Shown: piece by piece, positions 49,100-62,040 of the stretch
How positions within the stretch are numbered: the stretch's first letter is position 1
How the letters are laid out: each line of letters opens with the position of its first letter
Assembly (NCBI GenBank): GCA_963920765.1
Contig: OY987243.1
Coordinates: forward strand, 6,262,001-6,326,000
DNA from: Ulota crispa
Taxonomy: Eukaryota > Streptophyta > Bryopsida > Orthotrichales > Orthotrichaceae
Length of the DNA: 64,000 nt
Direction of reading: 5' to 3'
Made by a program: the position numbers and the translations under genes
The notes under the pieces: model-generated
Seen by the model: only the letters and a program-made list of their open reading frames with translations
What the model was told of the DNA's origin: nothing
The model's database searches: none

Positions 49100-52000
49100 C
49101 GCCATATTCATTAAATTGGGAAAACCAGATTCCCAAGTTGTACTCACCTTACACCTAGAGCTCGGTTAAGGTGGGCACCTTAAACTTCCAAAATCATGGA
49201 TTTTACCCAAATTAACAATTATGGCCTTCCATAGAAATTTGATATAGTTCAATTTGAGACTTCATTTTCTTTAGTTTCTTGCAATTCTAGATATGAATAA
49301 TTATTGTGAAATATAATAAAACTTGTACTTTGTAACATTAATTCATGGAATACAAAAAACTTTTATTATTATTATTATTTTTTAAAGTTCTTCAATGTTT
49401 TGGAACCTTACGAGTCATGAATTCAGCACTAGAAGTTTTGAATCTATTTTTTGTTTTACTTAGCTTAGAATTTATATTAATATAGATGGAATAGTCATTT
49501 ATGTTACATTAGATTAGTAAGACCAAGTGGTTAGTGGTTCACTATTTACCTTACTTCATTTGGCAAGTCATTAAGAGTAATTTGGTGAGATTTAGTTGTT
49601 TTTAGGTAGTTCTAGTGACACACTCCAATGGAGCTTGGGATCCCCTCTAAAGTCCCCACTAGCCTAATTAGAGAGGGTTAGTTTAGGAGTAGATTAGTTA
49701 TGGAATGGCCAATGGCCACGCTATCTAGCTTGTGACTCAACAACCAGTTACAACACATTTTGGTGCATTTGTACCAAAATTCTCAACGCCTTTTGCTTCT
49801 TGAAAGGCATGATTCCAAGCGGTCAATCTTGCTATGTTCTTGGTCAACACCGACCAAGGGGTTTGACAAATGGTAATAAAATGCTATCAAAATTCAAGAA
49901 TGAGTTTCTCATGAATTCAAGACTCTACTCCAAATTTGAAGTCATTTTGATAGTGGCAAGGCCTTGAATGACAAACGCCAACTGAACTCAAGACTTGGGG
50001 GGGTCAGTGTGTAAAAAAAATAAGAGGCTAGGTGCAAACACCAAGTAATTTTTAGGGGGGTACTAGTTTAAAAAAAAATTTAAACACCTTATCATTATGT
50101 AATTTCCTACTTTAGGTTATTAAAGAAGGGGCTTGGATTACTTATCATTCTAAATTGATATGAATAAATAATATGGTAAATTAGATTAAAAAAAATACTA
50201 CAATTTTTGTTGGACATTAAATTTCTTTCAAACTTTTTTTCCCCCTACTAATGACTGTTTTCAAGTTTTGACTATAATTTAACAAAAAAGTGTACTCAAT
50301 ACTACAATTGTATCTTCCATAAAAATTGTTAGTGATGCTCATTTACAAGGAAGGTATCATATTATTGAATGCCATAAATTGAACTTTAGGTTTAGGTCTT
50401 TTTACATGGTTACTATCATGGTTGTCACATTGGGCCATCCACCCGCCTGCTTGCCTATACACTTGAAGTGCCCGATTGAGGTCAAGGTCTGTCCAATGAA
50501 GTCAACTCATAGTTGACTTCTAAAAATTGTACAAATTGATAAAAGAAACTTACTTTGTGAATGCTAATGACACTCATTGTTGCCAACATGAAGTCAAAAC
50601 ATGGCTTCAAAGTCATATCACGTCTTAAAATGAAAAATGATGATTTGATTCTTCCATTTTTAGATCAAAAATCATAAAAATGGCCAAAAAAACACAAGAG
50701 GGTAGATACATCCACATGTGCTGTCTTTTTTGTCCATCCGCCTGTGCTGTCCGACAGCCGAAACTCACCCAAAGTAACAACCATGATTACTATGAATGAT
50801 ATAGAGATTGCTTTTTGGTATAAAACTTTGCTTTAACCTCCATTGTTTGATTCAATGTATTGTACATGTCTTCACAGTATGCAAAATAATATGCTTTACT
50901 AAATTGTGGTGCACAACAAAAAATTGTCAATTAGAATTTATATTATGCAAACTCTTTGATTGGCAAAAACATGCGGTACATATGTTTGCTTTAAGGTACT
51001 GTACATGTCTTCATAGTATACAAAATAATATGTAAGAAATAATTTTTGAATAAAAGCCAAAAACTGAAGACAATGAAAAAGACAAACAAAGCAATTCCCA
51101 AGTCCCAAGTTGGACCCTGAACCTTGAACAACTAGAACAACAAACATAGGGCTCAGAGCAAGAACATCCAATTTCCAAAATTAAATGACAACCACCTAAA
51201 GCTAGCCAAGTGAGCCGACATCTATTGTAGAAATGAGTAAAGTCTATAAAATTGTTGAACACTTTAAATATGCCACTCACAAGGGAGCAGCTTTAGTACT
51301 TTTGGCCAAAAAACAAATAAAATGGGGTATCCTAGGTCTAATTTTTTTTGAATTGGACCTATTTTTTTATACCCTACAGTAGTTTGAAGATATTTCATGG
51401 TTTTTTTGTACCCTATAGTATAAAAAACCAAATTATAATTTTCATCTCAAATGTTTTCTAGACACTCTATCATTTGTTTGCACATAGTTTTCTAATGCTA
51501 CCTCTCATTGCACCCCCCCCCTCCCCAAACTCTTTAGGCTCTTTATAGGGTGTTTGCATGTAAGTCTATTGTGTTCAAAGCCATTTCAGTGATCACATAG
51601 TAATTTTTGTTGTCATTTTGATATTTTCTAAAAAAATGCAGTAAAGAGGCACTAAACACTAGGGGTATTGATGATATTCTCAAAGACTACTAGGGATATA
51701 ATAGATATTCCTACACAAAGTTAGGGGTATTTTTGATAGTTCAAATATTATAGGAATGTATTTGATTTTTAGAAAGAATTGAGGGACATTTTTGATATTT
51801 TCCCTAATTTATAGTATAAACTAAGATAGAAGGTATTTGGTGCAATCCGGTGAACAATTGATTGAAAATGGGAAATGCTGTATTTTAGCTAGTGAAGTCA
51901 ATATTTCTCTCCAAATGCTAGTATAGGATGTTTGCTTATTGGAAGGAACATTTAATGATTTTTGCTAAAATTATCATTTTGAGCCATAATATTGGGTCTA

Positions 52001-52154
52001 TTAAAGCAACATTGTTTTTAGGGCACCAAACTTACAATGAATCATAAGCAAAAAACTTAAATATATAGCAAACATGTGTTTGTTTAATACCATGAACCGT
52101 TTAAAACAAAATTGTGTTCAAATTTCTTCAAAACATGATATCGGGTTGAGTGTA
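49100..52154. other. Unassigned AT-rich sequence with repeat fragments
   Basis: A partial family C end lies at about 49100-49170 (taaattgggaaaaccag). Later parts have homopolymer runs (c-run at 51513) and phrases shared with 34900 (tgaagtcaa-attctc). I see no gene. Confidence 0.5.
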
Positions 52155-52776
52155 CAGGTAATTTCCCTATTATTTCTCTACTCATATTATCACTCTGTTC
52201 CTATTATCACTTCTCTATCTTCAAAAATTCATATCTTTTAGCTATTTGCTTCAAATTTGGATTTATTAGTTTCACAAAAAAAGTTGCAAAGTTCTTTGAT
52301 TATAGTGCAATATTTGTTTCACTTGACCAAATTTGCAAAAGATATAGCATATTAGCTCTGAAGACCTCAATTAGAAAATTAGTCTTTTGTTGAAACACCT
52401 TATCTATAGTAATGTCAATTACAAAATGCAAGAAAAAACTGAAATTTGTTAGATTAGCTAGTACTTACAGACAAAGGTCAAGGAAGGGAGGAAGAAGGCC
52501 AAATATAAAAAAGACAAAATATGATCATTTATGAAAATTAAAATCACAAAGAAAGTGATAATAGGACAATTTTAAGTTTGAGCTTAAGCTTGACCTTACC
52601 TCATTGAAACCTTGATAACTAACACATATTTCACTCATTTAAAATTTGGAACTTGATACAAATCCATGACTTAATTACCTTTCAGATGGTACCATAACTA
52701 TGCCATTTGGTATGCTGGAACTTCTCTGTAATTAATATTTAAGTTGCAGCCTAGTGATAATAGGGTAAATTGCCTG
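52155..52776. mobile_element. Inverted-terminal element, 622 bp, TA target
   Basis: The termini CAGGTAATTTCCCTATTAT and, reversed, CAGGCAATTTACCCTATTAT are flanked by TA (52153-52154, 52777-52778). Single copy in the window, non-coding. Confidence 0.65.
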
Positions 52777-53000
52777 TATTTAGTTTTTAAATTTTTTGAG
52801 AAAAAGTAAAAGAAAATTCCACTAGGCTTGCCCATTCTTTTCATTGAATTTTTTTAATAAAAAGCCATCTATATTATCCAAAACTAACTAATTAACAATA
52901 TTAGTGATGTAAAGAAAGAACTTGCTTTGTACACATGAGAGGATAAAGAGAATTTTTTATGTAAATAAATATTTTCATCAATCATTGTTCTATATAAGGA

Positions 53001-53407
53001 GATTGATATGTCTACCACACCCTTTCAGCTATTCTACCACACTTCCAAGGTAAATTTTAGATTTCTACCATCAAATAGTTGAATTTTGAGAATTTGAAAT
53101 TCATATTTGGACTCAAGGACCTTCATTTTGTTTAGAACCATAAAAAAAGGTTTTAAATGAACAAAACTCAATGAAAAAGCTTAGCTTGAGGGAAAAGTAT
53201 TACTTTTATTTTTTTTATAAAAAAAGATAAGCTTTTTCATTGGGTGTTGTTCAATTAAAACTTTTTTTTATGGTTATAGACAAAGTAAAGGTCTCAAAGT
53301 CCAAATTTCAATTCCAAATCCTTAAATTCAGCTTTTTGATGGTAGAAATCTAAAATTTACCCACAGGGTGGTAGAATAGCTGAAAGGGTGTGGTAGACAT
53401 ATCAATC
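53001..53407. mobile_element. Foldback element, arms about 190 bp
   Basis: The ends gattgatatgtctaccacac and its reverse complement are at 53001 and 53407, and pairing continues inward (tttcagctattctacca, atggtagaaatctaaaattt). The loop is T-rich. No clear target duplication. Confidence 0.85.
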
Positions 53408-54333
53408 CCTCTATATAAATGGTCCAAAACTCTAAATTACCAAGTTTATCTTTGATTTTCTATTTTAGGCCAAACCAATTGACACAATTGCAAAAGTTGC
53501 AAAAGTGTACATTCCAACAAAGAATGGCTTACCGATATTATGATATTTTTTTAAATCAAGAAAATTTGTTCACGCTTCAAAGTCTTATGCACGGCAAGTA
53601 TAAATTCAAAGTCAATTATAATTGCAATGCAAAAGTTGCCCCCGAACGACCAATTCCCAATACAACCAAAGGTCAAAAAATAATCCAAGTGATTCTTGTA
53701 ATGGCACTTTTGAACAAGAATACCTCCATTTCTTATCACTAATAAAAACAAACAATCATTCTCCTTATTATCCTAAAGTCTTATCCTAGATTTATACACA
53801 ATGGCCATTGGAACCGAGGTACCTTTTTTCATTTAATTTTGACAATTCAAAAGTCTAACCTGACTACAATATTGAGGAAGATATATAAATCCTTGACAAT
53901 AGGTAGCATATGCAAAATATGGACAAAAAATCATTTCTTTGTAAAAACTAGTTTACATCACATCTCAAGATTGAGAGGTCATGGAGTAGTTAATCCAATA
54001 ACAAAGGAAAAGCATATTGTCAGATATTCTCTCAAAAATACTTGTATTATTCTTCAAGCAAAAAACTGTACAAGAAATAGATTGTAACTTGGGCCAATAA
54101 ACCTTTCACATAACAAAGTATCTAGATTTTTCTAAATGAAACTTATATTTGGTCCATTGGCTTTTACTAAGAAGAAAAAGATAGCCATCATAAAAAAATA
54201 CTTCGTGTGACATGCATGCAAACAAAAAGCCTTTGCAAAACTTTGCTCAAATCTCTTTGGATGAAAAGCAAGAGACAAGCCTTGTAGACATGATACATGG
54301 TTCAAGTTAAATCATCATCCAAAATCTGCAGTA
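53408..54333. other. Unassigned sequence
   Basis: The 107-codon frame at 53419-53742 begins just beside the foldback element and lacks family features. I see no gene. Confidence 0.45.
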
Positions 54334-54636
54334 CACTAAATATTACGTTTGGGTTGCCCCACACTATTTCTCAAACATTTATACTATATAAATATTTATT
54401 AATATTACAGTAATTTTCATGGATAATTATTGTAATAAACAATACTCAAAGGGCTTAACAACAACAAAACTCTAGAAAAACAAATTAGCAATGTTAAGGC
54501 CATAGACCGCGTGAAATCCTAGTATCTAAAGAGTTGCATGCGCCTCCAAGTGGCCAAGCAATGAGTCATGAGGTAACTCTCCAAGGTAAGACAACCTAAT
54601 TGTTTAGGCAATCTAAGTTAAATGCAATATTTAGTG
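54334..54636. mobile_element. Family D element, 303 bp
   Basis: The left end CACTAAATATTACGTTTGGG and the right end ending GCAATATTTAGTG are inverted partners; TA precedes the left end, and the right flank is not TA. The interior serves as an uninterrupted reference for the split copy at 35268-36731. Confidence 0.75.
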
Positions 54637-54712
54637 AAACTAATTGGTAAGGAGTCAAGTGCTCCTACCTCAACTTGAGTAAACCAAGAGCAAGTTCAAT
54701 GCAAATTGCATA

Positions 54713-55021
54713 AGGTAGCAGCACCCATAACCATCAAACTAAAGGTTTTGAACATGATGATTATTAATAAACATCTAGCAAGTTATAGGATCCTATTAGG
54801 AAGAGAAAAATGAGTTTGCACTTTCAAATGTGTTATTTGGATACTGTGAGAACAAGTTGTGGATTTTTGAAGAGCCGACTACAATTGCACCTAATACCAA
54901 CACTAAGATTTCAAGTTCACATGTTGTACATCCTTGTAAATACATCTACTCACTTCCACAGATTTTCCAAGATTTTAGAGGAGATAGTTATGGGTACAGT
55001 GATGGTTATGGGTGTTGCTAA
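54713..55021. mobile_element. Family B element (short form), 3' side of RF1
   Basis: The left terminus AGGTAGCAGCACCCATAACC is preceded by TA (54711-54712); the right end has partly decayed (gtgttgctaaagg). It ends about 200 bp from the RF1 stop codon, in the opposite orientation to the copy at 60738-61033. Confidence 0.8.
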
Positions 55022-55217
55022 AGGGTACTACACAATCTCCAGAAATTAACCAGCAAGAAAATGTGATACCTCCGAGTGAGCATGCAGTACAAATCAACTG
55101 GCATGACATCACATGAGCACCTGCCAAGCTCAGAGCAAAACTCATCTCCATCATGAAGAAGAAGAACTAAACTCAAAGAAAAGAATCGAAAAATGAACAG
55201 TAAAAACACGGCGAGTA

Positions 55218-58200
55218 TTACGACGCAGCTTTGAGAGACGCCATAGCCGCCATTTCTTGCTTCATGGTCAAAGTATCAATGAAACCATCCAGCCCGTCTC
55301 CTTGCATGATCTGGTCGATGGAGTGCTGCGTTATGTTTATGCGGTGATCGGTGACTCTTCCTTGAGGAAAATTGTATGTTCGTATCCGCTCTGATCGGTC
55401 TCCACTGCCAATCTGCACAGGAATTCAAATACTTCAGACACATTTTTCTTAACAAGACTTGGAGCCAATACAAGATACAGTGGTGCTTGGTTAACATCAA
55501 CCTTTGTAATAGCAACAATTGGATAAGATCACAGCCCCACTCCCCATTTGCCCAAAGCACGTCTTATGAGCTTGGTTAAGTGCTTGCACATGGTCAACTT
55601 TTTCTTTTCATCAATGCCCATTTTGACCAAAAATATGGGTAAGAAAGCACCTCCAAAGTTGCAACAACCAGAACTAGAGAAATTGATGCAAATGGAGTGT
55701 TTGTTTTTTATCAATGCTTGGATAAGGTCAACACTTTTCTCTAGCCCAAAGTGTTGACTGTATCCAAGCACCACATAAGCAGAGGATCCTAAACTTAAAC
55801 CCTAAACCCTAAACCCAAACCATACCAGAGGAAAAAATATTCATATGGTCTAGGAACTAATTCAGTGCTGACTGGACAAGTAGACATTGGTTTAACTCGA
55901 ATATTTGGAACTTGGCCCCACAAAAAGCAATTCAATTCAAGGTTTTCATGATTTCATTAACCCCAGTTATTAGCTGCAACTTATCTTTTCGTAAATTTGA
56001 TTGGAATTCAGTTAGCAAGTGATGTAAGCATGACTTGGCTATGGCTGCTGACCTGGCAATGGAACTGGTGTTGCTTATTGTGATCTCTGGTAGTCTACAA
56101 TTTTCCCGTTTGAATTGCTTAAAAAGATGTGATGAGACTTGCGTACAAAAGCCAAATTCTTCAAGATCAAAAGTGATCTCTCCACAAGCGCTATGGATTT
56201 TCCAAAAATCTTACTCCTATGAAAGTTAAAATGGGAAATAATATATTCTACTTTACATATTCAGAGTATGTTGCAGGGGTCGGTGAGATCAGGAGCTGTG
56301 CTGAAATTTGCGACTCCAGGAAATTAATAAAAGCCAACTGGGGTAGTAATACCTGCTCAAGGCGAAGACTCGACCGTGCCATCGCCTGCTGCATCCTCTC
56401 TCTCTCGAATAGCTTCGCACGAAGCAGCTTGAGTGCTCTGGCTCTATTCTGCACGTTAAAACACAATGATAGGTTATGTAAATTATTTCAATGCTCATCA
56501 GCCAAATTAATTAACATGAAATTAGCTAAAACCATGAAAAAACCGTAATTTCTTTTGGTACTTGTGAGAGTTTCTTACCATGTGTTGAGAACGTTCGTCT
56601 TGGATGGCAATCACAATGCCAGTGGGTAAGTGAGTAACACGAACAGCACTGCTGGTAGTGTTAGCATGTTGACCACCGGCACCGCCTGCTCGATAGGTGT
56701 CTATTCTCAGGTCTTCATTCCTCATTTGAACGTCAACCTGCATATTTGCTAACCTCAACATTATAAATACAAAAAGGATAGATTTACGTTCTCATCTCAA
56801 CAATAATTGCTAGAGATTATTCCTCTTGCAGAGGAGAAAAGAATTACCACTATGAAACTCATCTTGCATGTACGTGAATAAGCATGAGCAGCTGCGTTGA
56901 ATGACAGATTTAAGAGGTAGACAAAGCCTAGTATATTGGATATAAGCATCTCAAGAACCTCAAAACTCATGTATTGTATTAAGGGAAAATTTCATGGATA
57001 CCCCTGAAGTTTGCAATATTTACATAGATACCCCTGCTTTCTCAGAAATTATACAAATACCCTTGGACCAAAATTTTCAGGCGTTATTTTTGTTGTGCAT
57101 GCCACTTCCCTTCTTCCTTTGTGCACACGGTTCTTCTTTTTTGTTTCATTACATTCCCTTCTAAAACATTAGTCATGAAGGAAGTACGAGCACAAAGCCT
57201 AAAAATTATGGTCCAAGGGTATTTGTGCAATTTCTGAAAAACCAGGTGCATCTATACAAATATTGCAAACTTCAGGAGTATCCATAAAATTTTCCCTTGT
57301 ATTAAATGCTGGAAATTATCACCTCGTCCGCTTGTGGAAGAACAGCCACAGACGCTGCGCTTGTGTGAACCCGTCCACTTTTTTCAGTCACTGGAACCCT
57401 CTGAGAGGCAACAAATATTGTTTCGATGAGCCGAAAACATCCGGAAACTGGTCAAAAGATTTGAATTGTGTAACACAAAGAAGAGCCGTGGAAGGAGACT
57501 CTAGAAGCCACCCAATAATTAGAGAAAACAAATACACCAGCACATGAAAGAAAGACATTGATGGCCTCATATGCAACACGTTGCAATTCAATCAGTAGAA
57601 CGCAAAGAAGAATAGTTGATCAGTTGAACCCCAGTGTACCTGAACCCTGTGCACCCCACTCTCAAACTTGAGTTTCCCATAAACACCATCTCCAGTAATG
57701 GAAGCACTTGCTTCCTGCATCATAACACGCTCGCTTCAGTACGCTTCCTGGCACCTGGTTAAGAAATTCACCCTCTGCAAATGAAAAGCTTGCTACGAAG
57801 ATTCAAGAAAAAAACGAACCTTGTATCCTTTGCTTTCTGTTTGAGTTATGCTCAAAACCTCAAAACTCCAGAGCTTTTTCTGGGCAAATCTCTCGTACCT
57901 GTAGAATAAAAATCATTGAATTTTCGTGACAACAAACATTGAAAGGACACATCTATCCATTGGCTACAGCCTAAACAGAGTTGCATAGTAATGAAGTAAA
58001 CAAGGACTCCAGACGGTGATTACTAAAGAAGTGATAAAGAATCCAAGACAAGTAAGATGTATGAATGCGAGGGAAGAAGGAAAGGTAAAATGGACAAACA
58101 TTCTGAAAACGTCCAGCGCAAACAATGAGGCTTCCTCTCCGCCGGTGCCTGGAGAAAAAGGTGAACACAATACCGAGGCATGAAAAAAATATGCCACTTT

Positions 58201-60472
58201 TTAAATTGTCACTACCTTATGCATCACAAAAAATTTATAGTGGAAAAGAAAATGGATAAAAAGCAAGCACAGAATCAGGTTACATACCAGCTCTGACCTC
58301 AAGAATGCAGCCACGACTGTCAGCTACATCTTTGGGAAGCATGAGTGATAACATTCGTTGCAAGTCCTCGAATTCTAGCCTCGACACAAATCGAAGTTCT
58401 TCTGCTGCTGCTTGTTTCATCTCCTCATCTTCTGCGGCTTCATCTATCAGAGTTTTCAAACCTTCCATCTCCTGCCACGACTCAGCAAAGGTCATGACCG
58501 TTCCAAGTATCCGTAATTAAAACACAAATACCACCAAGTAATCGGCATGAAATGACATGACCAGATTTATGGCTCAAATGACCAGTTAAAAGCATTTTTA
58601 AATCAGTATACGATTTGAAGGCACAAACTGATACTCCCTCTGTCCCTCTAAAAACGTCCAAAAAGCGTCCTTGCAAAGGATTACCTGTATTTTTAGTCTT
58701 TGAGCTAGTGACACATGCATTCTAGAATCAGAATAACATCTACCAATTGTATGCATAATCTCCAGCTTTGATGTCGCCATTTTGGCACCCAAATTCCACG
58801 CAAAAAGTACCATATTGTGCATGCTGCCAGCTCCTCATTCTTGATGATTTAAAGATTAGTAGCAACAATGGTACCTCATATGGGCAAGGCCAAGCTTGCT
58901 ACGAGAGGAATGCTCTCTAATTGCTTAACTTGCCCCCATGAGATCATTGAACATGGCAAACTCTTTCTCAGCGTTTGAAGGGGAGCTTTTTAGTGGTACA
59001 AGAAATGTGTTTGATCTGAAGCTTTTTAGAGGGACAGAGGGAGAAAGATCTATGACATAAAATTAGTGAATTTGACTTCGAGAGATTTGTAACAAGCCGC
59101 TTAAAGACCATGCAAATGGTAACGACTCTTGAAATCATGCAAGTGAGGTCTAGACTGAAGAATACCTTGCGCTTGGATTTCAAGGAAGCTATGCAGGTCA
59201 TGAAATCCTCCAGCTTGCTCAGCTCTTTACTCAATCGTACAATCTCATCGGGAGGCGCAGCAGGCTGTCTTCATACCACTCAAACATTGGTCAGTGACAA
59301 AGAAATAGCAAATGCTTTTTTGACCAATCCAAACATTCAAGTTCAAAGCCCTGGTAAACCCTAATTTTCATGCCCAGCAATTTTCTGAGGGTCAACAAGA
59401 GGTAGCCTACCTCAGAGAGAGCCTGATTCAAACTGATATGGCGATGCTCTATCGTCAGCATCCCTCGCTCTACTATGGTCAACATGTCTTGTGAAAAAGG
59501 GAGCTGTCCTTCTGCATCACAACAACTTTTCATACTCTCAGCAACTTATATCAAGCTCTCTAAGACACATTTCTTCCTCTTTTCACAGATCGACAGCCCT
59601 CAAAATGCTTCCATTCGTGTCTGCTAAGAATATTCTACATTCTAAACCTAAATTTTCTTTCTCTAAAGTAACCAGAATTAGATTTCCAAACAAAACCTTC
59701 ACGTGCTTCACCTCCAATCCCTTGAACCTTAAACCCTAAACCCTAACTCTAACCCTAATCCTGTGTCACATATTCTACGACCATTCAAAGACAATTCTTT
59801 CTGTTTCAAGTTTCACAGTATATCGGACCCCAGCACGAGAATGCTTCCACTAGTGTCTGTTTAGAAAATTCTACATTCTAAACCTAAATTTTCCTTTCTC
59901 TAAAGTACCCAGAATTAGATTTCCAAACAAAAACCTTCAAGTGCTTCACCTCCAAGTCCCTTGAACATTAAACTCTAAACCCTAACCCTAATCCTGTGTC
60001 ACAAATTTATCCAAAGACGATTCTTTCTGTTTCAAGTTTCACAGATTATCGAAAACTTCACAGCACGAGAATGCTTCCACTAGTGTCTGTTTAGAATATA
60101 TTCTACACCTGAATTAGCTTTCCGTAGAATAGCCAGAAAATTCGAGTTCCTAGCAAAATCTCGACATTTCTTCAGCGTCAAGAGCTTTAAACCCTAAACC
60201 TTGAGATCCATGCACTATCAAATTACGAGAAAGAATTTCTAGAGTATTATTTGGAGAATACTGCAAAAAATGACTTCCATGAACTCCGATTGTGCATCGA
60301 AATGCGGCTTACCGGCGGTGGAGAAACATCTGGCCCCTGTCGTGAGAAACCAGCTCTTGTTTGAAACTCCGCTACGAATAATTTGAGCCGTCTGGAGGGG
60401 AGTTCTGCTGGCAGCAGAATTTGTGCAGAGAATGCGAAACAGAGAGAGCGCGGGGGATTTGAAGCGCCTCAT
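55218..60472 (-). CDS. Mitochondrial peptide chain release factor 1 (class I, RF1)
   Basis: Exons (minus strand): 60472-60313, 59511-59411, 59264-59166, 58471-58288, 58148-58100, 57898-57820, 57714-57640, 57400-57323, 56737-56579, 56448-56353, 55412-55218; all GT-AG, one frame of 424 codons. The N-terminus ([14 protein letters not shown], then GARCFSTA) has the Arg/Ser-rich look of a mitochondrial targeting peptide. Then follow the coiled N-terminal domain, [11 protein letters not shown] in domain 2, the stop-codon-reading tripeptide PVT (252-254, the RF1 type that reads UAA and UAG) and the catalytic GGQ (296-298) within [13 protein letters not shown]; the C-terminus has [16 protein letters not shown]. 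It releases finished chains from mitochondrial ribosomes. The chosen start is the first true ATG; the open frame upstream begins only with TTG. Exon 2 could start 3 bases later. A plastid location is possible but less likely. Confidence 0.95.
55788..55822. repeat. Short interstitial telomere-like repeat in RF1 intron 10
   Basis: Four AAACCCT-type units (aaacttaaaccctaaaccct, then aaacccaaacc), the complement of TTTAGGG. Too short to be an old chromosome end. Confidence 0.8.
56981..57298. mobile_element. Foldback MITE in RF1 intron 8, 318 bp
   Basis: The ends aagggaaaatttcatggata and its inverted partner (tccataaaattttccctt) are flanked by gtatt at 56976-56980 and 57299-57303, a 5-bp target duplication. 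Pairing extends about 100 bp inward. It ends 24 bp from the exon 8 donor. A truncated copy lies at 42656. Confidence 0.88.
58634..59043. mobile_element. Stowaway-like element (family E) in RF1 intron 3
   Basis: The terminus CTCCCTCTGTCCCTCTAAAA and its inverted partner ending gagggacagagggag, with TA on the left (58632-58633). It is uninterrupted and supplies the empty site for the family B insertion at 12464. Confidence 0.85.
59565..60200. repeat. Tandem repeat of about 235 bp in RF1 intron 1, with telomere-like blocks
   Basis: Two full copies and one partial copy, marked by atgcttccattcgtgtctg (59604), atgcttccactagtgtctg (59841) and the same at about 60070. Each copy ends with a telomere-type run: aaaccctaaaccctaa (59729), aaaccctaaccctaa (about 59976) and aaaccctaaacc (about 60188). 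Confidence 0.85.
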
Positions 60473-60737
60473 GGCGTCTTCAGATGTGACAAATGTGCGC
60501 AGCAATGCTCATAACTTGGTTTGCTTTTTCTGCGAATCGAAGAACTACTGGCAATCTGGAAGAATTGTTCCTCGATCTTTAAAAATGGGTGACGACGTAA
60601 GCGCATAATGCTCCAAAAAAATCCGCCTCTGGAACGCACCGATTTCGCCAGCGGGAGCAAAGTCCTGTGCACGGCGGCAGACTTCCAGGTGCCCGGCAAA
60701 GTTGTGCGACCTTTACCGGGGATCGGTAAAGTGCATA

Positions 60738-61033
60738 AGGTAGCCACACCCATAACCATCACCTCTGAAATCTTGGAAAATGTGTGGAAGTAAATAGATG
60801 TAATGATAAGGATGTACAACATGTGAACATGAAATCTTAGTGTTGGTTATGGATGCAGTGGCAGTTTGCTCTTTAAAAATTCACATCTTATTCTCAGAGT
60901 ATTCAAATAATATATTTGAAAGTGCAAACTCATTATTTTTTTGTTGCTAATCGGATCTTATAATTTGCTAGATGTTTGTTAAAAATCATTAGGTTCAAAA
61001 ACCTTAATTTGACGGTTATGGGTGTTACTACCT
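60738..61033. mobile_element. Family B element (short form), 5' side of RF1
   Basis: The termini AGGTAGCCACACCCATAACC and, reversed, AGGTAGTAACACCCATAACC are flanked by TA at 60736-60737 and 61034-61035. It sits 265 bp upstream of the RF1 start codon, so it probably borders or enters the promoter. Confidence 0.9.
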
Positions 61034-61116
61034 TATTGGCAAAAAAAAGTTTTGTCAATCACTGCTTATGTCAGAGCATCTCCACCAGTCTTGGCTTGTT
61101 CACAAGTTTCCATTTA

Positions 61117-61441
61117 GGGTAGTGTGCTCATAAACCGTCCACCTAAGGGCTGAAATTGAATTTTGGGAATGTGAACTTCTTGAACTATTTTTTGGTAATT
61201 TTTTCAATAAAGACAAGAAGAATTGACATCTAACCCAAGTTATTTCATATTTTTTGGAGCTTTGTGGAATTAATTATGAAATTTTGAAGTGGGAAAGCTA
61301 CAAGTCTCTAAAGCTGCCCACCTCCTCAAATGTACACTCCTTGTACATTTTGAAAACCTATGAAAAAAAGCATGTACAACAAGGGTACATTTGAGAAGGT
61401 GGGCAGTTTTAATGCATGTATGGTTTATGAGCAGACTACCT
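61117..61441. mobile_element. Family B-related element, 325 bp
   Basis: The termini GGGTAGTGTGCTCATAAACC and, reversed, AGGTAGTCTGCTCATAAACC are flanked by TA (61115-61116, 61442-61443). The interior is homologous to 2426-2735. Confidence 0.8.
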
Positions 61442-61442
61442 T

Positions 61443-61880
61443 ATATTTTGAAGGGCCCTTAAGTTTTTTGATCTCCACCAATGCTCTTCAAAAAGGTGGT
61501 CTTGCATTTCAACATGTCTCATAAATAATCATTTGACCACTTATCAATAGGGTTTTTTTTATCTAGTGACAACTTCCCAATACGTCCTTCCCTACAAATA
61601 TGCTTCAATGTGGAGGGGACAACGTAGCACTTTGTTGCCAGTAAAAAAAAATTGTTTATCAAGGAAGTAAAGGATAAAGTTCACTCAAATTAGGAGGTCT
61701 TGGCTTGATTTTAGGTTTCCATCTATATTTTTGAAGGGTTCTTGAGTTCTTTGATCTCCACCAATGCTCTTCAGAAAGGTGGTCTTGCATATCAACATGT
61801 TCCATAAATAATCATTTGACCACTTATCAAGGAAAGGAAAGGATAAAGTTCACTCAAATTATGATGAATAGTGATGAATA
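61443..61880. repeat. Direct repeat of about 150 bp, 280 bp apart
   Basis: The stretch gatctccaccaatgctcttc, with the following ggtggtcttgcat and ataatcatttgaccacttat, occurs at about 61472 and 61758. The phrase aaaggataaagttcactc also occurs twice (61669, 61842). Confidence 0.85.
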
Positions 61881-62040
61881 GTGTTTTGAAGAGCCCTTGT
61901 TAGACATGTTGGGACTTGGGACAAAGTGTCTTGAGAGAGTTTTGAAAGGGCCCTTAGAACTTTTCATCCACTTTGGGCGTGCATTAGACTCTAGGAGGAC
62001 ATAGATGGAGATACTCTAAGTGATCACTTTCATGAAAGTA

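Noticed and set aside
53419-53742. 107-codon plus-strand frame
   Set aside because: Begins at the edge of a foldback element, low-complexity composition, no family resemblance.
55788-55822. Former chromosome end or fusion point
   Set aside because: Only about four telomere-type units; such short blocks are common within plant genes and near start sites.
60473-60505. Longer N-terminus of the release factor starting at 60505
   Set aside because: That start is TTG; the first ATG (60472) gives a normal mitochondrial targeting sequence.
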